Assembly: GCA_963823755.1 (NCBI GenBank)
Contig: CAWGMP010000017.1
Span: 434,001 to 498,000, forward strand
Direction: 5' to 3'
Source of the DNA: GCA-003244245 sp963823755
GTDB lineage: Bacteria > Actinomycetota > Actinomycetes > Mycobacteriales > Pseudonocardiaceae
DNA length: 64,000 bases
Below, piece by piece: positions 52,599 through 61,871 of this stretch (the first letter of the stretch is position 1; every line of letters starts with the position of its first letter). Both the position numbers and the translations under genes were made by a program. Under the pieces are notes generated by a model. It searched no databases, had not been told where the DNA came from, and saw only the letters and a list, made by a program, of their open reading frames with translations.

Positions 52599-52712
52599 TC
52601 AACCCTGCCGCTGCTTGTGGCGCAGGTTCTCGCAGATCACCATCACCACGCCGTGGCGACGGATCACCTTGCACTTGTCGCAGATCTTCTTGACGCTCGG
52701 CTTTACCTTCAC
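52599..52712 (-). CDS. rpmJ: 50S ribosomal protein L36
   Basis: A 37-residue protein with a GTG start following AGGAGAG. The sequence KVKPSVKKICDKCKVIRRHG and the C-terminal HKQRQG identify L36. It has the zinc-binding set (Cys11, Cys14, Cys27, His32), so it is the zinc-ribbon form. It sits between infA and rpsM as in most actinobacteria. Confidence 0.97.
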   Translation of the reverse strand: MKVKPSVKKICDKCKVIRRHGVVMVICENLRHKQRQG

Positions 52713-52780
52713 GTCATCTCTCCTGGTCACGGGACCGGTCAACGGCCCCGGGCCTTCAGTTGTGTCGTGTGGTCGGTGCC

Positions 52781-53002
52781 CTACTTGTAGCGGTAGACGA
52801 TGCGGCCCCGGGACAGATCGTAGGGCGACAGCTCCACGACCACCCGATCCTCGGGCAGGATGCGGATATAGTGCTGGCGCATCTTGCCGCTGATGTGCGC
52901 GAGAACGCGGTGACCGTTCTCCAACTCGACTCTGAACATCGCGTTGGGGAGTGGCTCGACCACCCGGCCCTCGACCTCGATCGCCCCGTCCTTTTTGCCC
53001 AT
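52781..53002 (-). CDS. infA: Translation initiation factor IF-1
   Basis: A 73-residue OB-fold protein: MGKKDGAIEVEGRVVEPLPN, FRVELENGHRVLAHISGKMR and SPYDLSRGRIVYRYK. The ATG at 53002 is chosen by family length; the open frame upstream is longer but unrelated. It is the first gene of the operon, so the 231-base region to the DUF1707 gene must hold the operon promoter; I did not see a clear consensus there. Confidence 0.98.
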   Translation of the reverse strand: MGKKDGAIEVEGRVVEPLPNAMFRVELENGHRVLAHISGKMRQHYIRILPEDRVVVELSPYDLSRGRIVYRYK

Positions 53003-53233
53003 GTCCTCCGCGTTCCTGCTCACTTCGCCGTGCCGCCGAGTTGCGGCCCTGCGGCGACGCAGGCACCCGCCAGTTCCACGACGTGGGGAGGCATCAGAAG
53101 AAGTGCGGCGACGCACTGCCGAGCAGGAAGCCTGCGCAGATACCTGCAGACACGCTAGAACCGGCGCGCTGCTCGCGCCGACAACACAGTTTACGTCCTG
53201 CTCACGCCCGGATCCAAACCGACCCCGGATCGG

Positions 53234-53683
53234 CTACCGCGAAGGACTGCGACCGATCGCCCGTCGACCTACCCACCCGGCGAGAAGTACCGCACCCCAC
53301 GGACCCGCGACCCAGATCCACCAAGGATAGATCCAGCTCATGGTGGACAAACACACCAGCGCCCAGATCATCAGGTTGATCAGGCTCACGCCGGCCCACG
53401 AGGTGACCGCTGCGCGTCTGCCGCGCCCATGCCCGCGCTGCCGATGGGGTTGTCGCCCCTCAGGGTTGACCTGCGGGGCAGCCGCCGGCCAACCCTGAGG
53501 CAGATCGACGGTGAGGGCCTCGAGCTCACCACAGGTCCGGGCCGCCCAGGCCTGCTGGACGCGCTCGTCGTACTCGGTGAGGTCCAGGCGACCGTCGGCG
53601 TGTGCAGACCGCAACTGCTCCGCGACCCGTTCCCGGTCCGCATCCGCTGCTCGCATACGGCTTCGCGAGATCTCATCGTCCAC
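53234..53683 (-). CDS. DUF1707 protein with two membrane helices
   Basis: A 149-residue protein. Residues about 8-60 are a DUF1707 domain (RAADADRERVAEQLRSAHAD, GRLDLTEYDERV), a short SHOCT-like module. A basic linker follows, then two hydrophobic helices (SLINLMIWALVCLSTMSW and WWIWVAGPWGAVLLAGWVG). The GTG start lies 8 bases after a TATATT (53691-53696), a spacing that suggests a leaderless transcript. The function of this family is unknown. Confidence 0.8.
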   Translation of the reverse strand: MDDEISRSRMRAADADRERVAEQLRSAHADGRLDLTEYDERVQQAWAARTCGELEALTVDLPQGWPAAAPQVNPEGRQPHRQRGHGRGRRAAVTSWAGVSLINLMIWALVCLSTMSWIYPWWIWVAGPWGAVLLAGWVGRRAIGRSPSR

Positions 53684-53702
53684 ACCAGTAAATATAACAT
53701 CG

Positions 53703-53834
53703 TTACAAATCTGTGCTGATGACTACGTTCTGTCCCCAGAACACGGTCCAGCGCGGCTCGATGACGGCTTCGGCTTCGATCTCGACCTTCCAGCGGGTGT
53801 CGAGCAGCCCGGCGACGATCACCATGGTGGCCGG
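53703..53834 (-). pseudogene. Remnant of a RidA-family gene C-terminus
   Basis: Directly after the xdhC stop, in the same frame, the minus strand reads PATMVIVAGLLDTRWKVEIE and then AEAVI, the characteristic last strand of RidA/YjgF enamine deaminases. The frame runs on for 16 unrelated residues to a TAA at 53703. Nothing of the remaining 100 residues of a RidA protein is present. It is a fragment left by a deletion that also joined it to xdhC. Confidence 0.7.
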
Positions 53835-54983
53835 CTAGGCCTTGACGGACTCGGGCTCGGCGATGGGGTTCGCTCCGTGGATGGGGCCGTCCAGAGCGGT
53901 CAGCCGGGTGGCTCCGCCTCCCCATCGCAGGGAGATGATCTCGGCGGCGATCGACACCGCGGTCTCCTCCGGGGTGCGGGCACCGAGGTCGAGCCCGATC
54001 GGCGAGGCTATCCGCTTCAGCTGCTCGTCAGTCACACCCACCTCACGCAGCCGAGCCTCCCGGTCCTGGTGGGTCTTGCGCGATCCCATCGCGCCAAGGT
54101 AGGCGAGGTCCAACCGTAGTGCCTCGACGAGCACCGGCACGTCGAATTTCGGGTCGTGGGTCAGCACCGTGACGACGGTTCGCTGGTCGATCCGACCGGC
54201 ATCGGCCTCTTCCTTCAGGTAACGGTGTGGCCAGTTCACGACGACCTCGTGCGCGTCGGGGAAGCGGCTCTTGGTGGCGAACACCGGTCGCGCGTCGCAC
54301 ACCGTCACGTGGTAGCCGAGCAACACTCCCATCCGGGCCATCGCGGCAGCGAAGTCGATCGCGCCGAACACCAGCATCCGGGGCGGCGGCTGCATGGAGT
54401 TCACGAACACATTCATGCCCTCGCCGCGGCGCTCCCCCTCGGGACCGTAGTGCAGGGTGACCGTCTGGCCGGCGGCGAGCGCGCCCCGGACGTCCTCCAC
54501 AATCGCCTCGTCGGCGCGGGACGAGCCCATCGTGCCGGAGTGCCGGTCAGGCCAGACCACCATGCGGAGCCCGACGCGCTCGGGGTCGGGGTGCGCCACC
54601 ACGGTGGCCACCGCAACGGGTTCCTTCTCCGCCACCGAGGCCGCCACCTCGTCCAACTCGGGGAAGTGGACCGGGTCCACTTTCTCGACGAACACATCGA
54701 GGATGCCGCCGCAGGTGAGCCCGACGGTGAAAGCATCGTCATCGGAGACGCCGTAGCGCTGCAGCACGGGGGTGTCGTCGGCCAACACCTGCTGGCCCAG
54801 TTCGAACACCGCGCCCTCGACACAGCCACCGGACACGCTGCCGACCGCCCGCTCATCGGAGGTCACCAGCATCGACGCTCCCGCCGGCCGCGGCGCCGAG
54901 CGGTAAGTGGACACCACCGTGCCGACCGCGGTGGACCTGCCCTGGCGCCACTCCGCCACCAGTTCGTCGAGCACCTCACGCAC
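53835..54983 (-). CDS. XdhC/CoxI-family protein
   Basis: A 382-residue protein of the family that inserts sulfurated molybdenum cofactor into xanthine or CO dehydrogenase-type enzymes. The XdhC N-terminal domain has TYRSAPRPAGASMLVTSDER and GSVSGGCVEGAVFE with the conserved Cys. The C-terminal Rossmann domain has MLVFGAIDFAAAMARMGVLL, LTHDPKFDVPVLVEAL and YLGAMGSRKTHQDREARLRE. The GTG at 54983 fits the family; an upstream start adds 30 unrelated residues. No molybdenum hydroxylase subunits are present nearby; a MocA-like gene precedes it. Confidence 0.9.
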   Translation of the reverse strand: MREVLDELVAEWRQGRSTAVGTVVSTYRSAPRPAGASMLVTSDERAVGSVSGGCVEGAVFELGQQVLADDTPVLQRYGVSDDDAFTVGLTCGGILDVFVEKVDPVHFPELDEVAASVAEKEPVAVATVVAHPDPERVGLRMVVWPDRHSGTMGSSRADEAIVEDVRGALAAGQTVTLHYGPEGERRGEGMNVFVNSMQPPPRMLVFGAIDFAAAMARMGVLLGYHVTVCDARPVFATKSRFPDAHEVVVNWPHRYLKEEADAGRIDQRTVVTVLTHDPKFDVPVLVEALRLDLAYLGAMGSRKTHQDREARLREVGVTDEQLKRIASPIGLDLGARTPEETAVSIAAEIISLRWGGGATRLTALDGPIHGANPIAEPESVKA

Positions 54984-55095
54984 CGCCGACCTCCTCGCGC
55001 AGAGCTTCCCGTTCGGCCAGGCTGTATCCCTATTCGAGGGTATTCGGCCCGTCAGGCGTACGGGTTCACCCACAACGACTGACTTGCCGGACGCG

Positions 55096-55129
55096 GCAGT
55101 AGCGGCAACTATTCCCCCGCCGCTACTGC
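55096..55129 (-). terminator. Hairpin at the end of the MocA-like gene
   Basis: 11-base arms (GCAGTAGCGGC and complement) with a 12-base loop, overlapping the last codons and stop of the MocA-like gene and lying about 110 bases upstream of the xdhC start. Confidence 0.5.
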
Positions 55130-55695
55130 TGTCCTGGCGCCTGGTGCGGGCGGTCCACGTCGATCCCGCTGGCCAGGTCCGAGCAGTCCACCACGGTCAG
55201 GTCAGCCCGCTGCGCCAGCCAATCCCGAGCCCCCCGGTCGCCGTGCGCCGACGCCACGATGTCGGCCCAGTGCTGCCGGCCGAGCAACACCGGATGGCCG
55301 GGCCGGTTCTCGAACCCGGCCCGGGCCACGACCGCGGGATCAGCCAGCGCGACGAGCCGGCGGACCACCGAGACACCCACATCGGGCAGATCGACCAGAT
55401 GCACCAGCACGGCCTGCACCTGCGCCGGTGCGCTGCGGCCCAGCTCGGCCAGCCCGGCTCGCAGCGACGCGCCCATACCCTCGGCCCAGTCCGTGGCCCG
55501 CACGGTGCCTGCGGTGTCCGGCACCAGCGGGACGACCCGGTCGGCCTGCGCGCCGACCACCACGAGTACCGGGTCGCATCCGCCGTCGGTGAGGGTAGCC
55601 ACGGCCTGCCGCAACCAGGCGCCACCCTCGACCAGCGCCTTGGGCATGCCGTAGCGCCGTCCGGCCCCGGCCGCCAGCAGCAGTCCGGCGATCAT
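55123..55695 (-). CDS. MobA/MocA-like nucleotidyltransferase
   Basis: A 190-residue NTP-transferase-fold protein. The nucleotide-binding signature LLAAGAGRRYGMPKAL is at the N-terminus, with VHLVDLPDVGVSVVRRL (metal-binding Asp) in the middle and ENRPGHPVLLGRQHW later. Such proteins attach CMP or GMP to molybdopterin (MocA/MobA). The ATG at 55695 gives the family start; the upstream extension is unrelated. It lies with xdhC and a MOSC gene, all on the minus strand, which supports a molybdenum-cofactor role. Which nucleotide is used is undetermined. Confidence 0.85.
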   Translation of the reverse strand: MIAGLLLAAGAGRRYGMPKALVEGGAWLRQAVATLTDGGCDPVLVVVGAQADRVVPLVPDTAGTVRATDWAEGMGASLRAGLAELGRSAPAQVQAVLVHLVDLPDVGVSVVRRLVALADPAVVARAGFENRPGHPVLLGRQHWADIVASAHGDRGARDWLAQRADLTVVDCSDLASGIDVDRPHQAPGQQ

Positions 55696-55776
55696 GATCG
55701 CATCCTCCCATGGGTTGCCGGGTCCTCGGTCGAGCGAAGCTGCCGAACCAGTTCGGTGATCGTTCGGCAGGCACAT

Positions 55777-56613
55777 CTAGCGCAGCGGCTCGTCGGTGTC
55801 GACCTGCTCGATGATCTCAATCTGGTCGCCGACGTGCAGGGTCACGCCGGGGGAATCCGGGATGAGGTTGATCGCGAACCACGTCTTGCCGTCCCACCGC
55901 CGGTGACGGGCCAGCGTCGCGAGCGGCTCTGTGCCCTTGCTCGCCGTGTCGGGGTCGATCGTGGTGAACACGCAACGGTTGCAGGCTTTCACCGCCCGGA
56001 ATCCCGCCGCGCCGATGCGCACCACCCGCCAGCGGTCCTCGGCCCAGGCGGGTGCGCCCGCGACGACCAGGCTGGGGCGAAACCGTGTCATCGACACCGG
56101 GCCCTCCTCGGCGCGCGATCCCGCGGCGATGAGTTCGTTCAGGGTGGCGAGGGATTCCTCGGTGGCCAGCAGCAGCGGGTAGCCGTCGGCGAACGACACC
56201 CGATCCTGGTCACGGCTGTAGGCGGGATCCGGTCGACGCCGCGTAGGGTCATCGAGGTAAACCAGCCGGACCGGTTCGCCGACCACCTTGCTGAACCAGG
56301 CGTGCGCCTCCTCCGACGCGGGCGCGGCCGAAAGCTCGCTGGAGAAGACCCGGACGTCGGTGAGCTCCGCGCCATCCGGCGTACCCACCAGCAACGGGTC
56401 GGCGCCGGGCGCCTGCACCAGCAGGCCGCCGGCGTCGAGCTTCGGGATGACCAGCACCAACTGTGGATACTTCCGCGCCGTCACCACAAGACCCTCATCA
56501 TCAACGAGCATCCACCGCCGATCACCGGCCAGACCCCACGGCTCGACCACAGCGTCACCAACCGCATGGCCGCGGCAAGACTTGATCGGATACCGGTTGA
56601 TCCCGGTCAGCAT
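55777..56613 (-). CDS. MOSC domain protein (YcbX/mARC-like)
   Basis: A 278-residue protein. Residues 1-115 are the MOSC N-terminal beta-barrel (LTGINRYPIKSCRGHAVGDA, GLAGDRRWMLVDDEGL), and residues 120-275 form the MOSC domain with the cofactor-binding Cys in VKACNRCVFTTIDPDT. Homologues are molybdenum enzymes that reduce N-hydroxylated compounds. Either the ATG at 56613 or a GTG three codons upstream may be the start. The gene is divergent from the small membrane protein and upstream of the MocA-like and xdhC genes. Confidence 0.9.
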   Translation of the reverse strand: MLTGINRYPIKSCRGHAVGDAVVEPWGLAGDRRWMLVDDEGLVVTARKYPQLVLVIPKLDAGGLLVQAPGADPLLVGTPDGAELTDVRVFSSELSAAPASEEAHAWFSKVVGEPVRLVYLDDPTRRRPDPAYSRDQDRVSFADGYPLLLATEESLATLNELIAAGSRAEEGPVSMTRFRPSLVVAGAPAWAEDRWRVVRIGAAGFRAVKACNRCVFTTIDPDTASKGTEPLATLARHRRWDGKTWFAINLIPDSPGVTLHVGDQIEIIEQVDTDEPLR

Positions 56614-56744
56614 GAGCGCCACGGATGCCAGGCTAAAGCCCACGGTCCGGTATAGCGGGCACGCGACGGTGGTCGGAGTGCGGTAGCGTTTCCGCGCCTG
56701 ATCGCCGACCCCGCCCCGCCAGAACCAGCGTTCGGGGGAACACC

Positions 56745-57179
56745 ATGAGCACTTCGACCGAGCCCAGACCGAGACCTGCCTTCTCTGCCGGCGCCGTCCG
56801 GATGTTCTCAATCTTGAACGGGCTGACCCTGCTGGGTGTGTTGCTGCAAGCGGTGTGGGCAGGTGAGTTCATCGACCGCCCCGGGCGAGACACCTGGATC
56901 AGGGTGCATGAGATCGGTGCCTTCATCGTCGTCGCTCTCGCCCTGGCCAGCGCAGCGCTGGCCGCAGTCGTACTGCGACGCGCACACTCGGCACTCACCT
57001 TCGGCGCACTTGGTCTGTTGGTGCTGATAGTCGTCCAGACAGGTCTGGGTGAGGCGATCACCAAGGGGGGCGCGGACGGGCTGATCGTCGTTCACGTGAC
57101 GATCGCGCTACTCATCTTCGGCCTGGGCATCTACCTGTCGGGTCTGGGGGCTCGTTTGCGCCGCTCCGCAGGACGGTAA
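56745..57179 (+). CDS. Small four-helix membrane protein
   Basis: A 144-residue integral membrane protein with four hydrophobic segments: MFSILNGLTLLGVLLQAVWA, GAFIVVALALASAALAAVVL, FGALGLLVLIVVQTGLGEA and VVHVTIALLIFGLGIYLSGL. A His in VHEIGAF and another in VVHVTIA at equivalent helix positions could be structural or haem ligands. Four-helix proteins of this shape (DUF6220-like) are common in actinobacteria, without a defined role. A hairpin 125 bases downstream probably ends its transcript. Confidence 0.7.
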   Translation: MSTSTEPRPRPAFSAGAVRMFSILNGLTLLGVLLQAVWAGEFIDRPGRDTWIRVHEIGAFIVVALALASAALAAVVLRRAHSALTFGALGLLVLIVVQTGLGEAITKGGADGLIVVHVTIALLIFGLGIYLSGLGARLRRSAGR

Positions 57180-57303
57180 CCGGCACATCCAGTTGATGCC
57201 ACCGCCCAGTGGGCGGTAGATCGCGCCGGCAATGTCACCGACGCTACTGGCAAGGCACGGTGGCCGTCAGCGGCTCGTCGCCGAGGAGATGGCGCGTTCA
57301 CAA

Positions 57304-57336
57304 GGCTCGGGTCGTCCCCGAATGACGACCCGAGCC
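57304..57336 (+). terminator. Hairpin downstream of the four-helix membrane gene
   Basis: 13-base perfect arms (GGCTCGGGTCGTC and complement) with a 7-base loop. It lies in the 451-base gap 57180-57630 between convergent genes, which otherwise holds the groEL2 palindrome and no recognised gene. Confidence 0.65.
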
Positions 57337-57573
57337 CTTCCCCCAGACGCCCGGTCGCGCATTCTCTGCCTGCGCGCCACGGGCGTGCGGTCTTCTTACT
57401 GGGCGTCCCGGCGCTGCGCCCAGGTGTGGTGACCGACAATCCCTACGATGTCGCACCGCGCGGCCCGGCACATGAGGGTTCGTCCCTACTGAGACCCTGA
57501 TTCACCACCATGACCCCTACCGGGTCTTTCCCCGGAGAACCCTGCGGCGGCAGTGCGGCAAGCGGGGGCCCGA

Positions 57574-57615
57574 CATGAAGGAGCCGGGTCCCCGCGGGGA
57601 CCCGGCTCCTTCATG
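57574..57615 (-). terminator. 42-bp perfect palindrome after groEL2
   Basis: A 21+21 base loopless palindrome (core GGGTCCCCGCGGGGACCC) starting 15 bases past the groEL2 stop. Its position suits a terminator, and symmetry would let it act on transcripts from both strands. Confidence 0.85.
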
Positions 57616-57630
57616 AGTGCAGCTAGCGGA

Positions 57631-59262
<1,632 letters not shown>

Positions 59263-59406
59263 TGCGGTGTGGTCCTCCGGTCATGGGCGCCGCGGGGTGT
59301 CCGCGGCAAGGACACAGTGCTCGGCCAGGCTCGGTGCCCGCGACGGACGCCCGGCGATCGCCGGACTCACCGTCCCGACCTCAGTGTTGTTGATTGGTTG
59401 GTGTAG

Positions 59407-59467
59407 CTGGCACTCGAAGGGGTCGAGTGCTAACCCGTGTTTAGCACTCGACCCCTTCGAGTGCAAG
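59407..59467. promoter_or_regulatory. Two CIRCE operators in a 24-bp inverted repeat upstream of groEL2
   Basis: CIRCE copies at 59407-59433 (CTGGCACTC, N9, GAGTGCTAA) and 59441-59467 (TTAGCACTC, N9, GAGTGCAAG). They are mirror images: bases 59410-59433 and 59441-59464 are exact complements around a 7-base centre (CCCGTGT). The rest of the 314-base gap between groEL2 and moeA shows nothing further. Confidence 0.9.
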
Positions 59468-59576
59468 CTGCCGCGCCCACCGCGGGGATCACCCGTACAC
59501 CAGTGTGCAGGGGCTTGGCCGGCCCGGCCCGGCACCGAGCTCGACCGGGTATGGCCTGCCGGGGCAGGATGCTGGA

Positions 59577-60794
59577 GTGACCACCGCGCAGAAACCCCGA
59601 TCCGTCGATGAGCACGTCCGGGTAGTGGCCGCGCTGCTGACAGCCACCCCGGTGATCCGGCTGCCCCTGGTGGAATGCGCGGGCCTCGCCCTGGCTGAGC
59701 CGATCAGCGCGGCGGTGCCGCTACCGCCCTTCGACAACTCCGGGATGGACGGCTATGCGGTGCGTTCGGCGGACATCGCGCAGGCGACCGACGACGCACC
59801 GGTGCAGCTGCCGGTCACCGAAGACATCCCCGCCGGACGCACCGACTCACCACCGTTGCAGCCGGGCACCGCGCACCGGATCATGACGGGTGCGCCGATA
59901 CCGCCGGGTGCGGACGCGGTAGTGCCGGTCGAGCTCACCGACCGCGGGTGTGACCGCGTGCAGATCTATGCCCCTCGCTCGCCGGGCGACAGCGTGCGCC
60001 CGGCCGCGGGTGACGTGGCGGCAGGCGACGAGGTGCTGCCTGCGGGCGCGGTGCTGGGGCCTGCACAGCTCGGCGTGGCGGCCGCGGTCGGTTACGCCGA
60101 GCTGCCGGTGCACCGTCCGATCCGGGTGCTGGTGCTGTCCACCGGTTCCGAACTGGTCGTGCCGGGCACCCCGCTGCAGCACGGCCAGATCTACGAGTCG
60201 AACGGCACGATGCTCGCGGCGGCGGTCCGAGAGGCCGGTGGCGAGGCGCAACTGATGCACTTCGTACCCGACGACGTGGCCGCGTTGGAGGCCGCGTTGG
60301 CACCCCGGTTGATGGGGATCGATCTGCTGGTGACCTCCGGTGGGGTCAGCGCCGGGGCGTATGAGGTGGTCAAGAGCGCCATGGCTGGGCAGGGGGTGGA
60401 CTTCGGCAAGGTCGCCATGAACCCCGGCGCTCCACAGGGCGTCGGGCGCTACCGCGGGGTGCCAGTGACCGCGATGCCCGGCAACCCGGTGAGCGCCTCA
60501 GTGTCCTTCGAAGTGTTCGTCCGTCCGGCGCTGCGCGCTGCGATGGGCCTGCCGAGGCACCGGCCTCGGGCTGTTGCTCGGTTGACTGAGCCACTCGAGT
60601 CGCCAGGGGACAAACGGCAGTTCCGGCGTGGCGCGTTCGATCCCGACGCGGGCACCGTCGCCCCGGTCGGTGGCCCCGGCTCGCACCTGCTCGGAGCGCT
60701 GGCCAGATCGAACTGCCTGATCGACATTCCCGAGACCACCACTCACCTCAAGACCGGCGAGCAGGTCGTGGTTCTGCGCACCAGCGAGGCATGA
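59577..60794 (+). CDS. moeA: Molybdopterin molybdenumtransferase MoeA
   Basis: Inserts molybdenum into adenylated molybdopterin. The GTG at 59577 gives a 405-residue protein; the longer frame upstream extends into the groEL2 promoter. The signature PFDNSGMDGYAVR is at about residue 55, RIMTGAPIPPGADAVVPVE at about 105, and the MoCF-binding segment LLVTSGGVSAGAYEVVK at about 255, with AMPGNPVSASVSFEVF later. Gene order groEL2-moeA-psd-pssA matches mycobacteria (moeA2). It also complements the xdhC/MOSC genes 3-5 kb away. Confidence 0.94.
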   Translation: MTTAQKPRSVDEHVRVVAALLTATPVIRLPLVECAGLALAEPISAAVPLPPFDNSGMDGYAVRSADIAQATDDAPVQLPVTEDIPAGRTDSPPLQPGTAHRIMTGAPIPPGADAVVPVELTDRGCDRVQIYAPRSPGDSVRPAAGDVAAGDEVLPAGAVLGPAQLGVAAAVGYAELPVHRPIRVLVLSTGSELVVPGTPLQHGQIYESNGTMLAAAVREAGGEAQLMHFVPDDVAALEAALAPRLMGIDLLVTSGGVSAGAYEVVKSAMAGQGVDFGKVAMNPGAPQGVGRYRGVPVTAMPGNPVSASVSFEVFVRPALRAAMGLPRHRPRAVARLTEPLESPGDKRQFRRGAFDPDAGTVAPVGGPGSHLLGALARSNCLIDIPETTTHLKTGEQVVVLRTSEA

Positions 60795-60991
60795 CCTGGC
60801 AGGTGTGAGAAAGCCACGACACCCGGTCAGACCTTGTGATCGCGGGTGCGTGACAGCACACTGACTGTGAACAAAGGCTCAGCGAGCTGCCGCATCCCAG
60901 AATGGCGTGAGATTCCTGCGTCGTCGGGGGGCGCAGGAACGCGCTGGGAGATAACCGTTCGGGAAGCTGGGGAGCGGACGAGCGGTTAACG

Positions 60992-61033
60992 GGCACCGGG
61001 CTCACCCGTCGGGGGACGGGTGAGCCCGGTGCC
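60992..61033 (+). terminator. 19-bp-stem hairpin between moeA and psd
   Basis: Perfect 19-base arms (GGCACCGGGCTCACCCGTC and complement) with a 4-base loop in the gap between moeA and psd. No gene was recognised in the remainder of that gap (60795-61154). Confidence 0.75.
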
Positions 61034-61154
61034 GTTTCCCCGAGCGTTGTTCCCCTGGGCCATGGGCGTACGGTGACGAGTCGATGTCACCCCCATGATC
61101 ATGCCTGTGAGAAACGTACCGCTGAGAAGCCCAGTCGAGGATCTTGACCAACGC

Positions 61155-61868
61155 ATGGCGTCTTCCCGCTTTCCCGCGACACTGCGGCATGTGGTGGACC
61201 TTGCCGGCGAGACCCTCCCGCCGATGCACCCCGCAGGCAGGCCATTCGTGGCCGCCGGGACGGTGGCCACACTGCTGCTGCGCCTACTGTCCCCGACCGC
61301 AGGCACGCTGGGCGCTGTCGCCACCGCCTGCTGTGCGGCGTTCTTCCGCGAACCGCATCGGGTGCCGCCGCAGGACCCGGGGCTCGCGGTGGCACCCGCG
61401 GACGGCACGGTGAGCACCGTGGGTCTCGCTCCGGCGCCCGCTGAACTGGCTCTCGACGGTCGCCCGCGCCCGCGGGTCAGCGTGTTCTTATCCGTGTTCG
61501 ATGTCCATGTACAGCGCATCCCGGCCGACGGCGAGATCCGCCACGTCGCCTACCGCCCGGGCAAGTTCCTCACTGCCGACCTGGACAAGGCCAGCGACGA
61601 CAACGAGCGCGCCAGCGTGCTGCTGCGCTCGACGACCGGACACGACCTCGTCGTGGTACAGATCGCCGGGCTGGTGGCCCGCCGGATCGTCTGCTCGGTG
61701 CAACCCGGTGACACCGTGCGCGCCGGAGCCACCTACGGCCTGATCCGCTTCGGGTCCCGGGTGGACCTTTACCTGCCGCCGGGCAGTGCAGTGCTGGTCC
61801 GCCCCGGGCAGCGCACCGTGGGCGGGGAGACCGCGCTGGCCCGACTCCCCGCCACCGAGCAGGTTTGA
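61155..61868 (+). CDS. psd: Phosphatidylserine decarboxylase proenzyme
   Basis: Makes phosphatidylethanolamine at the membrane. The Gly-Ser self-cleavage site that creates the pyruvoyl group is in IRFGSRVDLYLP near the C-terminus. Upstream motifs include VAPADGTVSTVG, VFLSVFDVHVQRIPADGEI and GKFLTADLDKASDDNERAS. The ATG at 61155 matches mycobacterial Psd length (about 237 residues); an ATG at 61095 would add 20 residues. It is followed three bases later by pssA, the enzyme that makes its substrate. Confidence 0.94.
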   Translation: MASSRFPATLRHVVDLAGETLPPMHPAGRPFVAAGTVATLLLRLLSPTAGTLGAVATACCAAFFREPHRVPPQDPGLAVAPADGTVSTVGLAPAPAELALDGRPRPRVSVFLSVFDVHVQRIPADGEIRHVAYRPGKFLTADLDKASDDNERASVLLRSTTGHDLVVVQIAGLVARRIVCSVQPGDTVRAGATYGLIRFGSRVDLYLPPGSAVLVRPGQRTVGGETALARLPATEQV

Positions 61869-61871
61869 GCC

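Noticed and set aside
54907..56655. 582-codon plus-strand open frame across xdhC, MocA-like and MOSC genes
   Set aside because: It spans the antisense of three supported genes and two intergenic hairpins; no domain was recognised.
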